Source of the DNA: an uncultured Opitutia bacterium
Lineage (GTDB): Bacteria; Verrucomicrobiota; Verrucomicrobiia; Opitutales; Opitutaceae
Direction of reading: 5' to 3'
Assembly (NCBI GenBank): GCA_903877135.1
Contig: CAIRCN010000038.1
Coordinates: 1-64,000, forward strand
DNA: 64,000 bases
The notes below the pieces were generated by a model. It did not search any database. It was not told the origin of the DNA and worked only from the letters and a program-made list of their open reading frames with translations. Made by a program: the position numbers and the translations under genes. This document shows, one piece after another, positions 38,347 through 47,614 of this stretch. The first letter of the stretch is position 1; each line of letters opens with the position of its first letter.

Positions 38347-39240
38347 TCACAATTTGGGACGATCCCGCAGCGCTTTAGCCAGCACCGCCTTCGCCTGTGC
38401 CAAATCAGCTCCGGCGAGCGGCAGCCGCGGCGGGCGGATCACAGGCGTGCCGCGGCCCACCTCGGCCTGAACCCATTTGATGTATTGCACGAACTTCGGG
38501 ACCGTATCGAGGCGCAGCAGCGGGAGGAACCACTCGTAGAGCGCCGCCGCCCGCGCCTTGTCGCCGCGGCTCGCGAAATCGAAGAGCGCCACCGACTCCA
38601 CGGGAAACGCATTGACGAGGCCCGCGATCCAGCCGAAGGCCCCGCTGTAAATGCCCTCGACGATGGCGTCATCCATGCCGACGAGAACTTGCAGGCGCTG
38701 GCCGGTGAGCGCCTTGATCGCCGTGACACGCCGCGTGTCGCCGCTGGATTCCTTGACGGCGGCGAGATTGGGATGCTCCGCGGCGAGCTCGGCGATCTGC
38801 TCCGGCGTGAAGTCGGTCTTGTAGGCAGGCGGGTTGTTGTAGAGCAGGCCCGGGAGATTCGTCGCGCGCAGCACGGCGGCAACGTGCACCTTCATCTCGC
38901 GCCAGTCGGTCGAGTAAACGTAGGGCGGCAGCACCATCAGGCCGGAGCAGCCGGCCTTCGCACCGGCCTTCGCGAGCGCCACGGCCTCGCCGGTAGACAG
39001 CGACGCAATGCCGAGCACGACAGGGGCGCGCCGGCCCACGGCCTTCATGCAGGTCGCCGCCACGGCGATTTTTTCCTCGAACGACAGCGTGGCCGCCTCG
39101 CCGAGCGAGCCGCAGCACACGATTCCTGTGCAGCCGCTGTTGATCATCCAACGGCAATGCCGCGCGAGCGCAGCGTGATCGACCGCGCCGTTGGCGCGGA
39201 GATTGGTCGTGATGGCGGGTATAACTCCGATCCAGTTCAT
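38347..39240 (-). CDS. 1-Pyrroline-4-hydroxy-2-carboxylate deaminase (DapA family)
   Basis: The protein has 297 residues of the dihydrodipicolinate synthase/NAL superfamily. The TIM-barrel motifs are GCTGIVCCGSLGEAATLSF, LLYNNPPAYKTDFTP with the catalytic Tyr, and HPNLAAVKESSGDTRRV with the Schiff-base Lys in AVKESSG. By context it removes ammonia from 1-pyrroline-4-hydroxy-2-carboxylate to give 2-oxoglutarate semialdehyde. The DapA assignment by itself would be ambiguous, and its place between D-hydroxyproline oxidase and the semialdehyde dehydrogenase settles it. The start at 39240 (MNWIGVIPAITTNL) leaves 11 bases to the upstream gene. Confidence 0.88.
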   Translation of the reverse strand: MNWIGVIPAITTNLRANGAVDHAALARHCRWMINSGCTGIVCCGSLGEAATLSFEEKIAVAATCMKAVGRRAPVVLGIASLSTGEAVALAKAGAKAGCSGLMVLPPYVYSTDWREMKVHVAAVLRATNLPGLLYNNPPAYKTDFTPEQIAELAAEHPNLAAVKESSGDTRRVTAIKALTGQRLQVLVGMDDAIVEGIYSGAFGWIAGLVNAFPVESVALFDFASRGDKARAAALYEWFLPLLRLDTVPKFVQYIKWVQAEVGRGTPVIRPPRLPLAGADLAQAKAVLAKALRDRPKL

Positions 39241-39251
39241 GCGAAAAATTA

Positions 39252-40514
39252 TCAGGCAAAACGGTCGGGACTCATCAGGGACAGATCGACGCTTGGCTTC
39301 CTGCCCGTGAGCAACTCGGCGACGACGCGCCCTGTGACCGGCGCGAGCGTGATGCCCAGCATGGCGTGGCCGCACGCCGCGGTGAGGTTGGCCTGCCGCG
39401 CGAAGCGGCCAATGTAGGGCATTCCATCGGGCGACACGGGGCGGTAGCCGAACCACGGCTTGATGCCAGCGAAATCTTCGGGGCGCATGTCCGGAAAATA
39501 AAACTGCGCCGCCGCCACGATTTGCTCGATGCGCTCCGGACGGCCGTTGTCGGAGTGCCCGCTGATCTCCATCGTGCCGCCGAAACGCAGCGTGTCGCCC
39601 ATTGGCGTGACGGCCACGCGGCGCTCCGAGAGGATCATTGGCTTTTTCAGCCGGAAACGCGGCCGTTCGATCGTGAGGCTGTAACCCTTGCCCGCCTGCA
39701 TGGGCAGGCCTAGACCGAGCCCGCGGAGGGTGTCGGATGCCCACGAACCGGTCGCCAGCACGTATTCGTCCGCGACGATTTCCCCGGCGCTGGTCGCGAG
39801 GCCCGTGACGCGTCCGCCCTCGCTGCGCCAGCCGAGCACGCTCGTGCCCCAGTGGAACTTTACTCTCTGCTGTTTCAGTAGCGCGACGAGCGCAGGCATG
39901 AACTTTCGCGGCGAGATGTGCGCGTCGATCGGGAAGTAGACCGCGCCGGCGATATCCATGCGTGCGCCGGGCTCGAGTTCGGCGACCTGCTTCGGCGTCA
40001 GGATCTTCGCTTCGACGCCAACGGAGTTCGCGAGCGCCGCGAGGCCCCTTTCATATTTCGCGACCGACTCGGGCGTCTTGCAGAGGTTGAACAGGCCTTG
40101 CTGCTGAAACTCGAAACTGTTGCCCGTCTTCTCGGCGAGCTCGGCAAAGAGCCTGCGGCTCTCGAGGCAGTGTTGTGCCAGCACCGGCGCGGCGCGTAGG
40201 CGGTGCTCTGGCGTGCAGTGGCGCGCGAAAAGCCAGCCCCAGCGCAGCAACGCGGGATCGAGGCGCGGCTGGACGTAGAACGGACTGCGTGAACTCAGCA
40301 TCCATTTTAGCCCCTGCCAGACCATGCCCGGCGCGGAGATCGGCTCGACGTGGCTCGGCGACACATAGCCTGCGCTGCCCTGCGCACAGGAGTCGGCGCC
40401 TTCGGCGTTGCGCTCGACAACGGTGACGGCGAACCCCTCGCGGGCGAGATAGTGCGCGGTGCAGAGGCCGACGATGCCGCCACCGCAGACGACGATGTGT
40501 TTTTCTTGTGCCAT
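39252..40514 (-). CDS. FAD-dependent D-hydroxyproline (D-amino acid) dehydrogenase
   Basis: The protein has 420 residues of the DadA/DAO family. The N-terminal Rossmann dinucleotide site is HIVVCGGGIVGLCTAHYLA with ERNAE closing the FAD loop. The C-terminal FAD contact is TAACGHAMLGITLAPVTGR. Substrate-domain motifs are DSCAQGSAGYVSPSHVEPI and FGYRPVSPDGMPYIGRF. By context it oxidises cis-4-hydroxy-D-proline to 1-pyrroline-4-hydroxy-2-carboxylate. The start MAQEKHIVVCG at 40514 is 5 bases after the epimerase stop. A small frame extension to 40538 is not needed. Confidence 0.92.
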   Translation of the reverse strand: MAQEKHIVVCGGGIVGLCTAHYLAREGFAVTVVERNAEGADSCAQGSAGYVSPSHVEPISAPGMVWQGLKWMLSSRSPFYVQPRLDPALLRWGWLFARHCTPEHRLRAAPVLAQHCLESRRLFAELAEKTGNSFEFQQQGLFNLCKTPESVAKYERGLAALANSVGVEAKILTPKQVAELEPGARMDIAGAVYFPIDAHISPRKFMPALVALLKQQRVKFHWGTSVLGWRSEGGRVTGLATSAGEIVADEYVLATGSWASDTLRGLGLGLPMQAGKGYSLTIERPRFRLKKPMILSERRVAVTPMGDTLRFGGTMEISGHSDNGRPERIEQIVAAAQFYFPDMRPEDFAGIKPWFGYRPVSPDGMPYIGRFARQANLTAACGHAMLGITLAPVTGRVVAELLTGRKPSVDLSLMSPDRFA

Positions 40515-40519
40515 GTTGT

Positions 40520-41461
40520 TTAACGGATGCCCCAGCAAAACGGGTCGCGCGGGTCGAGCAACTGTTCCGTCTCAGCAATTATGTGCGCCGTGCCCGTGAT
40601 TGTCGGGGCGACTTCGCCCTTCCCCTGGTCGAGCCAGCGGTAGCGTCCACGAAACACACTGCCGATGATGCTCTCCTGCACCCACTCCGCACCCTCCGTC
40701 AGTTTCCCGTCGGCTGCCAGGCACGCGAGCTTGGCGCTGGTGCCGGTGCCGCAAGGCGAACGGTCGTAGGCCTTGCCGGGGCAGAGCACGAAATTGCGGC
40801 TGTGCGCCCCGGCGCGCGGCGACGGCGCGAGCAGTTCCACATGGTCAACCTCGGGAAAACCCTGCGTGTTGACCGCCTGCCGGACGCGCCAGGTGAAATC
40901 GGTGAGTCCCTCGATGTTCGCCAGTTCCAGCGCGTGACCGTGCGCTTCCACGAGGAAAAACCAGTTGCCGCCCCACGCCACATCGCCGCGCACTTCGCCG
41001 TGCCCGGGAACGGTCACCGCGACAGCCCGCGCTTTCCGGTAACTCGCGATATTCTCGACCGAAACCTCGCCAGTGCAGTGCAGCTCTGCCTCGACTGGGC
41101 CAACCGGGGTGTCGATCCGCACGCGACCGGGGGCAATCTGTCCGAGGTGCGATAGCGAGGCCACGAGCCCGATGGTGCCGTGGCCGCACATGCCGAGGCA
41201 GCCGACGTTGTTGAAAAAAATCACCCCGAACCGGCAATCGGCCCGATGCGGCGGCACGAGCAGCGCGCCAACCATCACATCGGACCCGCGTGGCTCGTTC
41301 ACGACGGCCGAGCGAAACTCATTGTGCTCCGCCCGAAACCGCCGAGCGCGCTCTTGCAACGGACCGTCGCCCAGTTCTGGAGCGCCCGCCAACACCAGTC
41401 GCGTAGGCTCGCCACCGGTGTGCGAGTCGAGGATGCGAATGCGTCGTTGGGGATAGGTCAT
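40520..41461 (-). CDS. 4-Hydroxyproline 2-epimerase (proline racemase family)
   Basis: The protein has 313 residues. It epimerises trans-4-hydroxy-L-proline to cis-4-hydroxy-D-proline, the first step of the pathway. Both active-site cysteines of true epimerases are present: GCLGMCGHGTIGLVASL and DRSPCGTGTSAKLACL. A Thr in place of the second Cys would have meant a dehydratase. The start is MTYPQRRIRILDSHTGGEPT. It is the first gene of the operon and has a perfect palindrome (41481-41494) 19 bases upstream of its start codon. Confidence 0.95.
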   Translation of the reverse strand: MTYPQRRIRILDSHTGGEPTRLVLAGAPELGDGPLQERARRFRAEHNEFRSAVVNEPRGSDVMVGALLVPPHRADCRFGVIFFNNVGCLGMCGHGTIGLVASLSHLGQIAPGRVRIDTPVGPVEAELHCTGEVSVENIASYRKARAVAVTVPGHGEVRGDVAWGGNWFFLVEAHGHALELANIEGLTDFTWRVRQAVNTQGFPEVDHVELLAPSPRAGAHSRNFVLCPGKAYDRSPCGTGTSAKLACLAADGKLTEGAEWVQESIIGSVFRGRYRWLDQGKGEVAPTITGTAHIIAETEQLLDPRDPFCWGIR

Positions 41462-41480
41462 GCCTTGGCAGAGCGAAACA

Positions 41481-41494
41481 GAACAGACCTGTTC
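41481..41494. promoter_or_regulatory. Palindromic operator candidate of the hydroxyproline operon
   Basis: GAACAG-AC-CTGTTC is a perfect inverted repeat 19 bases before the epimerase start. No regulator gene lies in the operon, so the protein binding here would be encoded elsewhere. It is not a LexA box because the GAAC...GTTC spacing is six, not four. Confidence 0.45.
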
Positions 41495-41512
41495 ACCGCA
41501 AGCGCCTCCTAA

Positions 41513-41552
41513 AGCACAAAAACCAGCCCTTTGAAAGGCTGGTTCCTGTGCT
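41513..41552 (-). terminator. Intrinsic terminator after glnK
   Basis: AACCAGCC (41521-41528) pairs with GGCTGGTT (41537-41544), with a further outer GCACA/TGTGC pairing. On the minus strand the inner stem is followed by five Ts. It separates the amtB-glnK unit from the hydroxyproline operon. Confidence 0.75.
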
Positions 41553-41578
41553 GAAGCGAATCCTGTAAAAGCAGAGTG

Positions 41579-41920
<342 letters not shown>

Positions 41921-41935
41921 TTAAATGGATTGAGG

Positions 41936-43384
41936 TTAGGTGACGTAACCTTCTTCGCCGTGTTCGTTGATGTCCAGACCCTGGCGCTCGACCTCTTCGG
42001 TCGGCCGCAGGCCGATGACCGCCTTGACAAGGTAGGCGATGATGACGGTGGCTACTATGGCGAGCACGAGAGTGATCGCGATGGCCTTGAGTTGCGCGAG
42101 CCAGAGACCGCCGCTCGTCACGAGCTTGGCCAGGCCGTTCTTGACTGCGGGCGCTCCGGTGAGGTTGGCGTTGACCGAAGCGGTGGCAAGAAATCCGGTG
42201 GTAAGTGCGCCAATCGTTCCGCCGACGGCGTGGACGCCGAAGGTGTCGAGCGCGTCGTCGTAGCCGAACTTGGCCTTCAACTTCGTGCAAGCGAGATACG
42301 GCACGACCGCCGCGAGCACGCCGATGATCACCGCTCCGGTGCTGTCGACAAAGCCGCACGCCGGGGTGATAACGACGAGGCCGGCCACGGCTCCCGAGCA
42401 AAAGCCTAGGATCGAGGCGTGGCCGCGAAAGATGCGCTCGATCGCGCCCCAGGTGAGCGCGGCCACGGCGGTAGCAAGCGTGGTGGTGGTGAAGGCGTTG
42501 GCCGCAATCCCGTCGGCACCGACCGCAGAGCCGGCGTTAAAGCCATACCAGCCGACCCACAGCATGCCGGTGCCAACCATGCAGAGCACCATGCTGTGTG
42601 GCGCCATCTTCTCCCGGCCAAACCCGATGCGCGGCCCAAGGATCAGGCACAGGATCAGGGCCGACCAACCCGAGGACATGTGCACCACTGTGCCGCCGGC
42701 GAAGTCTATCGCGGTGATCTTGGCGTCGCCGTTCCACACACCATTCATCAACCCGGTCGAGCCCCAGACCATATGGGCGAGCGGAAAGTAGACGACGAAC
42801 ATCCAGACAGTGACGAAGGCGATGATGGAGGTGAACTTCATGCGTTCGGCAATCGCGCCCACGATCAGCGCGGGCGTGATGATCGCGAACATCATCTGAT
42901 ACATCGCAAAGACGTTGTGCGAAACCCAGTAGGCGTAGTCGGTGTTGGGCGCCGACGTCACCCCCTTGAGGAAGAAATACTCTGACCCGCCAAAATATGG
43001 GCTGTTGAAGCTCTTGCCAAAAACGAGGCTATAACCGAACGCCCACCAGAGGACGGCCACCACACCGGTGATGCCCAGGCACTGGGCCAGCACCGAGAGC
43101 ACGTTCTTCCGGCGCACGAGGCCGCCGTAGAAAAGCGCCAGGCCGGGCAGCGTCATGAAGAGCACCAGTGCGGTGCTGGTCATCATCCAGGCGTTGTGAC
43201 CGGGGCCGGCGACACCCGTGAGGCTCTTGCCGGGATCGCCGTTGTTGATATAGGCCTCAAGTGCCGCAAGGCGCTCGTCGGTGGTGGGAGCAGCAGGGGG
43301 AGTCTGTGCTACGGCGGTCAGGCTGCAGACGCAGGCCAGACACGCGAACATGGAGGTTCGCAGGAATCGAAGAAGTTTTGGCAT
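41936..43384 (-). CDS. amtB: Ammonium transporter
   Basis: The protein has 482 residues with a cleavable signal peptide (residues 1-27, ending TAVAQT), an N-terminal linker, then 11 membrane helices. Amt signatures are LALFYGGLVRRKNVLSVLAQ, DFAGGTVVHMSSGWSALILC with the first pore histidine, and FGVHAVGGTIGALTTGFLAT with the second. It moves ammonium across the inner membrane. The C-terminal tail (LRPTEEVERQGLDINEHGEE) is the P-II-interacting segment. glnK follows 18 bases later, the reverse of the usual glnK-amtB order. Confidence 0.95.
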   Translation of the reverse strand: MPKLLRFLRTSMFACLACVCSLTAVAQTPPAAPTTDERLAALEAYINNGDPGKSLTGVAGPGHNAWMMTSTALVLFMTLPGLALFYGGLVRRKNVLSVLAQCLGITGVVAVLWWAFGYSLVFGKSFNSPYFGGSEYFFLKGVTSAPNTDYAYWVSHNVFAMYQMMFAIITPALIVGAIAERMKFTSIIAFVTVWMFVVYFPLAHMVWGSTGLMNGVWNGDAKITAIDFAGGTVVHMSSGWSALILCLILGPRIGFGREKMAPHSMVLCMVGTGMLWVGWYGFNAGSAVGADGIAANAFTTTTLATAVAALTWGAIERIFRGHASILGFCSGAVAGLVVITPACGFVDSTGAVIIGVLAAVVPYLACTKLKAKFGYDDALDTFGVHAVGGTIGALTTGFLATASVNANLTGAPAVKNGLAKLVTSGGLWLAQLKAIAITLVLAIVATVIIAYLVKAVIGLRPTEEVERQGLDINEHGEEGYVT

Positions 43385-43447
43385 AGGCGGCTACCACTAA
43401 GCAGCACCCATGCCATTATCAGCCCATTTTCATCCCGCTGTGGGCGC

Positions 43448-43472
43448 AAAAAAACCTGCCCGAATCGGGCCG
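43448..43472 (-). terminator. Intrinsic terminator between the second P-II gene and amtB
   Basis: GCCCG-AAT-CGGGC stem at 43458-43470. On the minus strand it is followed by AGG and seven Ts. It ends the transcript of the P-II gene at 43498, so amtB needs its own promoter between 43385 and 43447. Confidence 0.75.
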
Positions 43473-43497
43473 GCTGAAAAACCATGGCGCAGGAAGA

Positions 43498-43905
<408 letters not shown>

Positions 43906-45681
43906 TTACTCCGGCATCACAGTCGCGATGTGCAGTTCCTTTAGCTGCTTCGGGGTGACGGGGGTCGGGCTCTGCGCCATGAGATCCTGGCCTTTTTGCG
44001 TTTTGGGAAAGGCAATCACGTCCCGAATGCTCGTGGTGCCGCAGAGCAGCGCAACCATGCGGTCGAGCCCGAACGCGATGCCGCCATGCGGAGGCGCGCC
44101 GTAAGTGAACGCCTTGAGCAGGTAGCCGAAGCGGCTCTCGACGACATCAGCCGGTATCTTCAGCACATCTTCGAAAACTTTTTTCTGCAATGCCGGCTGG
44201 TGGATGCGGATCGAGCCGCCGCCGAGTTCCATGCCGTTGAGGACAACGTCGTAGTGCTGGCCTCGGACCTTCTTGGGGTCGCTGTTGAGCAGCGCCGCGT
44301 CCTCGGGCACCGGCGCGGTGAAAGGATGGTGCGTGGCCGCGTAGGCCCCGCGCTCCTCGTCATAGGACATGAGCGGAAAGTCGATCACCCAAAGAAATTT
44401 CCAGTCATCGGGACGGATGGTAAGCTTACCACGCTTCACGAGGAGCTGCGCCGCCTCCAAACGGATACGCCCGAGGATGGCGCACGCTTTCTCCCACGGC
44501 GCCGCCGCGAAGAACACCATATCGCCCTCCGCGATGCCGAGCCGCTCTGTCAGTGCCGCTTTCTCGGCGGCGGAAAAGAATTTCACGATTGGCGATTTCC
44601 ACTCGCCGCCCTCGACTTTGATGAAGGCGAGACCCTTCGCCCCGAGGGATTTGGCGGTCTCCTCCAGCTTGGCGATTTCGCCCTGGGTCAGGTCGGCGAG
44701 GCCCTTGGCGTTGAGCGCCTTCACCGCTCCGCCGGAAGTCGCCGTGCTGGCGAACACTTTGAAGCCCGACGTGCGGAACGTCTCCGTGAAGTCGGCCAGT
44801 TCCAGGCCAAAGCGCATGTCCGGCTTGTCCACGCCGAAGCGGTTCATCGCATCTTGAAAGGCCAGCCGCAGGAACGGGGTCTGAATGTCCGTGCCGAGGA
44901 CATCCTGCCACAGTTTCTTCAGCATGCCCTCGAACAAGGCGTAGATATCCTCGCGCGTGACGAACGACGCCTCGACGTCCACCTGAGTGAACTCCATCTG
45001 GCGGTCGGCGCGCAAATCCTCGTCACGGAAGCAGCGGGCGATCTGGAAGTATTTCTCCACGCCCGCGACCATCAGGATTTGCTTGAACTGCTGCGGTGAC
45101 TGCGAAAGCGCGTAGAACTGCCCCGGGTGGATGCGCGACGGCACGAGGTATTCGCGCGCGCCCTCCGGCGTGCTCTTGAACAGCGCCGGCGTCTCCACCT
45201 CGATGAATTCCTGCCCGTCGAAGTAATCGCGGATCGACTTCGTGGCCTTGTGACGCACGAGAAGATTCTTGCGCATCTTCGGCCGGCGCAGGTCCAGGTA
45301 GCGGTAGGTCAGGCGCAGGTCTTCGTTGACCTTGTCGCCGCCGGCGTCGTCGAGCGGGAACGGCGGCGTGTCGGAAATATTGTGCACTTCCAGTTCGGTC
45401 GCATCGACCTCCACCTCGCCCGTCGGCAAGTTCTTGTTCACCATGTCGGCCGGGCGCACCTCGACCTTGCCGCTGATGCCAATGACCGACTCGTCCTTCA
45501 GGTGCGCAGCCTGCTCGCGGAGGCTCGAATCGAATTTCACTTGCGTGATGCCCTTGCGATCACGCAGATCGACAAAGATGATACCGCCGTGGTCGCGGAT
45601 GGAGTCCACCCAGCCGAGCAGCGACACGGTCGCACCGAGGTCGGATTTGGTGAGTTGGGCGCAATGATGGGAGCGGTGCAT
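43906..45681 (-). CDS. aspS: Aspartyl-tRNA synthetase, bacterial type
   Basis: The protein has 591 residues, normal for the bacterial enzyme with the GAD insertion. The N-terminal OB-fold anticodon domain is LGATVSLLGWVDSIRDHGGI. Class II motif 2 is FQIARCFRDEDLRADRQMEF and motif 3 is YGAPPHGGIAFGLDRMVALL. It charges tRNA-Asp, and possibly tRNA-Asn if the organism lacks AsnRS. The start MHRSHHCAQL at 45681 is preferred to 45765 because the extension is not conserved-looking. It lies just left of the mobile element and is transcribed away from it. Confidence 0.96.
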   Translation of the reverse strand: MHRSHHCAQLTKSDLGATVSLLGWVDSIRDHGGIIFVDLRDRKGITQVKFDSSLREQAAHLKDESVIGISGKVEVRPADMVNKNLPTGEVEVDATELEVHNISDTPPFPLDDAGGDKVNEDLRLTYRYLDLRRPKMRKNLLVRHKATKSIRDYFDGQEFIEVETPALFKSTPEGAREYLVPSRIHPGQFYALSQSPQQFKQILMVAGVEKYFQIARCFRDEDLRADRQMEFTQVDVEASFVTREDIYALFEGMLKKLWQDVLGTDIQTPFLRLAFQDAMNRFGVDKPDMRFGLELADFTETFRTSGFKVFASTATSGGAVKALNAKGLADLTQGEIAKLEETAKSLGAKGLAFIKVEGGEWKSPIVKFFSAAEKAALTERLGIAEGDMVFFAAAPWEKACAILGRIRLEAAQLLVKRGKLTIRPDDWKFLWVIDFPLMSYDEERGAYAATHHPFTAPVPEDAALLNSDPKKVRGQHYDVVLNGMELGGGSIRIHQPALQKKVFEDVLKIPADVVESRFGYLLKAFTYGAPPHGGIAFGLDRMVALLCGTTSIRDVIAFPKTQKGQDLMAQSPTPVTPKQLKELHIATVMPE

Positions 45682-45847
45682 GGAAACGTGAGCCGGACAG
45701 GACAACGCACCGCCACCGCCGAGCGCAAACAGATTCTCAGTCCGTCCGTGACATGGGTCAACCACGGCCGCTATTTCTGCTTGCCGTTGACTTTCGCGTG
45801 CGCGTAGTAGCTCTCCCCCGTTCCGCAGCGGAGCGGATTGGGGTCAG

Positions 45848-45884
45848 GGCGCGGTAGCCAAGTGGTAAGGCCGAGGTCTGCAAA
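45848..45884 (+). repeat. Left attachment site (attL core)
   Basis: These 37 bases are identical to nucleotides 1-37 of tRNA-Cys (53799-53835), from the acceptor start to the end of the anticodon loop. Identity stops exactly where the anticodon 3' stem would begin. It is the displaced original 5' half of the tRNA gene. Confidence 0.92.
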
Positions 45885-45968
45885 GCATTATACAACAGTG
45901 GCTTACGAGTGATAATTCTGGACTAAAAAGGACTCAAAAGGACAGAAAAAGACCCTATTTTCGGCCAA

Positions 45969-45991
45969 GTTGTAGACAAGGGTTGTAGACA
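45969..45991 (+). promoter_or_regulatory. Left arm-type direct repeats
   Basis: GTTGTAGACA occurs at 45969-45978 and 45982-45991, 13 bases apart. The same decamer, with the same spacing and orientation, occurs at the right end (53741-53763). These are probable integrase or excisionase arm-binding sites. Confidence 0.7.
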
Positions 45992-46020
45992 CATTCTTAA
46001 ACCGTATCCTAGTTTTTCCC

Positions 46021-46533
46021 ATGCCTCGGCAGAAGAAAAAACCACTCACTGAAGCTGAAAAGGAACACTTGCGGAGGAATCCCCCGGAGGTTCTGAGTCT
46101 GAGTGAGGCGGCAATTTTCATTGGTTATTCGGAAAAGACCGTGCAGCGGTTGATCGATACCGGATATCTGCGAAAGTTACCTCCGCGGATCATAAGAATC
46201 CCGCTGAAAAACATCCGTGATTTTCTGGACGATCCCGATCGCCACCAATTCATTCTGCTCAGCGAAAAAATGCGGCTTGGGAAGCGCGGCCTCGCGGCCA
46301 TATTGCTGGAGACTCAAGCCATTCCACTCGGTGTGTTCAAAAAGTTTTTACTGGTCCACCGGAAATCAAGTTTGGCTGTTCAGTTGGACAGGTTCTGGCC
46401 GCTGGAAGACTGGCCGTCCAAGACGAGGAAGGCGTCCGATGAGCAGAAAAAGACTTGGCTGCGCCTTCGACTTGCATACGCGGAGGTGGCCAAGATGAAC
46501 AGCCATCAGATTGCAGATTTTTTCTCGAAGTAA
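46021..46533 (+). CDS. Helix-turn-helix protein, possible excisionase/regulator
   Basis: The protein has 170 residues. The N-terminus is basic (MPRQKKKPLTEAEKEHLRR). Residues about 26-75 form a MerR/Xis-type winged helix: EVLSLSEAAIFIGYSEKTVQ, RLIDTGYLRKLPPRIIRI and PLKNIRDFLDD. This is the HTH_17 pattern of excisionases. The C-terminal 90 residues are helical without a recognised domain. It is the first gene inside attL, 30 bases after the arm-type repeats, which could be its own operators. Excisionase function is inferred from domain and position, and the size is larger than typical Xis. Confidence 0.7.
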   Translation: MPRQKKKPLTEAEKEHLRRNPPEVLSLSEAAIFIGYSEKTVQRLIDTGYLRKLPPRIIRIPLKNIRDFLDDPDRHQFILLSEKMRLGKRGLAAILLETQAIPLGVFKKFLLVHRKSSLAVQLDRFWPLEDWPSKTRKASDEQKKTWLRLRLAYAEVAKMNSHQIADFFSK

Positions 46534-46590
46534 TGTCGAGAACATCAGCACCGCCCTCGACCGCACGAGTGTGAGTGTAGCTGGAGTCGC

Positions 46591-46616
46591 AAAAAGAGGG
46601 GGCCCCATGGCCCCCG
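46591..46616 (-). terminator. Intrinsic terminator of the gene at 46620
   Basis: GGGGGCC (46598-46604) pairs with GGCCCCC (46609-46615) around CCAT. On the minus strand the stem is followed by TCTTTTT. It ends the leftward transcript of the gene at 46620-46991. Confidence 0.75.
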
Positions 46617-46619
46617 GCG

Positions 46620-46991
46620 CTAATCCTCATGCGGAAGCATAATAGTCAAAACGGGCTCAGCGGTGTCGCCGGGACCGATGTGGAGTTTGAGGCTTTTGGT
46701 AGCGCGTCCGATCACGACGGTGAAGTGTATCATGGCTTGTCCGGGTGCCGCCCGGCGGATCGCGAGTTTGGCCACGACCGAGATGTCGTGCATGATCCCC
46801 TCGAAGTCCTTTCCGTGCTGTTGGACAGCGTATTCGATAGAGCACCACACGGTGTCCGTGCAAGCAACGGGGGTTATCCAGTGCTCACGGATGGTTTGAA
46901 ACTGGCTGAGATCGACCAAAACCCCGTCGGCGATCGCCTGTGCGCGGGAGTAGGAGTAGATGACTTCTCCGAACGGACTATTCGTTTCCAT
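46620..46991 (-). CDS. DUF6573-like mobile-element protein
   Basis: The protein has 123 residues from the ATG at 46991. The N-terminal motif FGEVIYSYSRAQAIADGVLV followed by DLSQF resembles the small DUF6573 family, common on conjugative and integrative elements and of unknown function. The second half (VCSIEYAVQQHGKDFEGIMH-type helix, then beta strands) fits its length. It ends at a strong terminator. Its start overlaps a 71-codon frame (46978-47193) by 14 bases. The family match is by memory of the motif, so moderate. Confidence 0.65.
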   Translation of the reverse strand: METNSPFGEVIYSYSRAQAIADGVLVDLSQFQTIREHWITPVACTDTVWCSIEYAVQQHGKDFEGIMHDISVVAKLAIRRAAPGQAMIHFTVVIGRATKSLKLHIGPGDTAEPVLTIMLPHED

Positions 46992-47193
46992 AGTTATTGC
47001 CGTTCGGCGGGTTGGTCGTGTGTGCGTTTTGCACCTGATCGACCTCACTGCCGATTGGCGGTTTCGCCACACCCACGAAAGTCAAAGGGGTGCGGAGCGC
47101 CGAGGAGCGGTGAAGGCTCACCCGACGAGGGGGAAGCGCAGGATTCCCCGTGGTGGAGGCCCCGTAGGGCACGACCTTGACCGTGGGTATCAT
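46978..47193 (-). CDS. Possible small protein overlapping a structured region
   Basis: The frame has 71 codons starting ATG at 47193: MIPTVKVVPYGASTTGNPAL and ending NPPNGNNYGNE. It overlaps the next gene's start by 14 bases, as in coupled pairs. However, the DNA also carries two hairpins and a nick-like ATCCTG, so the open frame may only reflect conserved DNA structure. Confidence 0.3.
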   Translation of the reverse strand: MIPTVKVVPYGASTTGNPALPPRRVSLHRSSALRTPLTFVGVAKPPIGSEVDQVQNAHTTNPPNGNNYGNE

Positions 47194-47614
47194 TTATGAA
47201 ACAGCGGCTGGCAGTAGGCTAAAAAAAATCGAGCGCCAGCGAGCATCATCATTCCAGGGTGCGAACCGAGCGGAGACCCTCACGAGGTCGGAGCGAGTGA
47301 GCGGGAGGGCGGGCATCTTGTCGGGACGGCTGGTGCAGCGGGTAAAGCAGTCTTTGAGGAGCCGGAGACGCAGCAAAGTGCAGCCAGAGGAGGCGGCGAC
47401 GCATCGGAGCTGATGACGATGGCGCAACGTCGCGCAGGCGAGCACCGGAGAAGTCTGCGCCGCGGAGCCGACGGCGAACAGTTCCCGCACTTTGACGGAG
47501 GACTCGTCCGGAGGCAAAAGGGCGGGATATGTGAGCCGCGCCGGTGACAAATATGCATTTGAAGAGGGAGGATTTTACTTGCACGTAAATATATCGGGGT
47601 ATATGGCTTGATTC
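46992..47614. other. Non-coding structured stretch inside the element, candidate oriT or RNA
   Basis: About 620 bases lack a convincing gene apart from the possible 71-codon frame. The plus strand is purine-rich from 47230 to 47520. Hairpins include GGGGAA-GCGCAGGA-TTCCCC (47131-47149), GCCC-CGTA-GGGC (47159-47170) and GGCG-GTTT-CGCC (47058-47069). The minus strand carries ATCCTG at 47144-47139, the core shared by RP4-like nick sites, inside the first hairpin. No function can be fixed from sequence. Confidence 0.45.

Noticed and set aside
41481-41494. LexA box before the hydroxyproline operon
   Set aside because: The GAAC...GTTC half-sites are six bases apart, not four, and the genes are catabolic.
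47194-47584. Minus-strand frames of about 90-118 codons in the non-coding stretch of the element
   Set aside because: Three overlapping frames in different registers are all open because of purine bias. None has protein-like composition.
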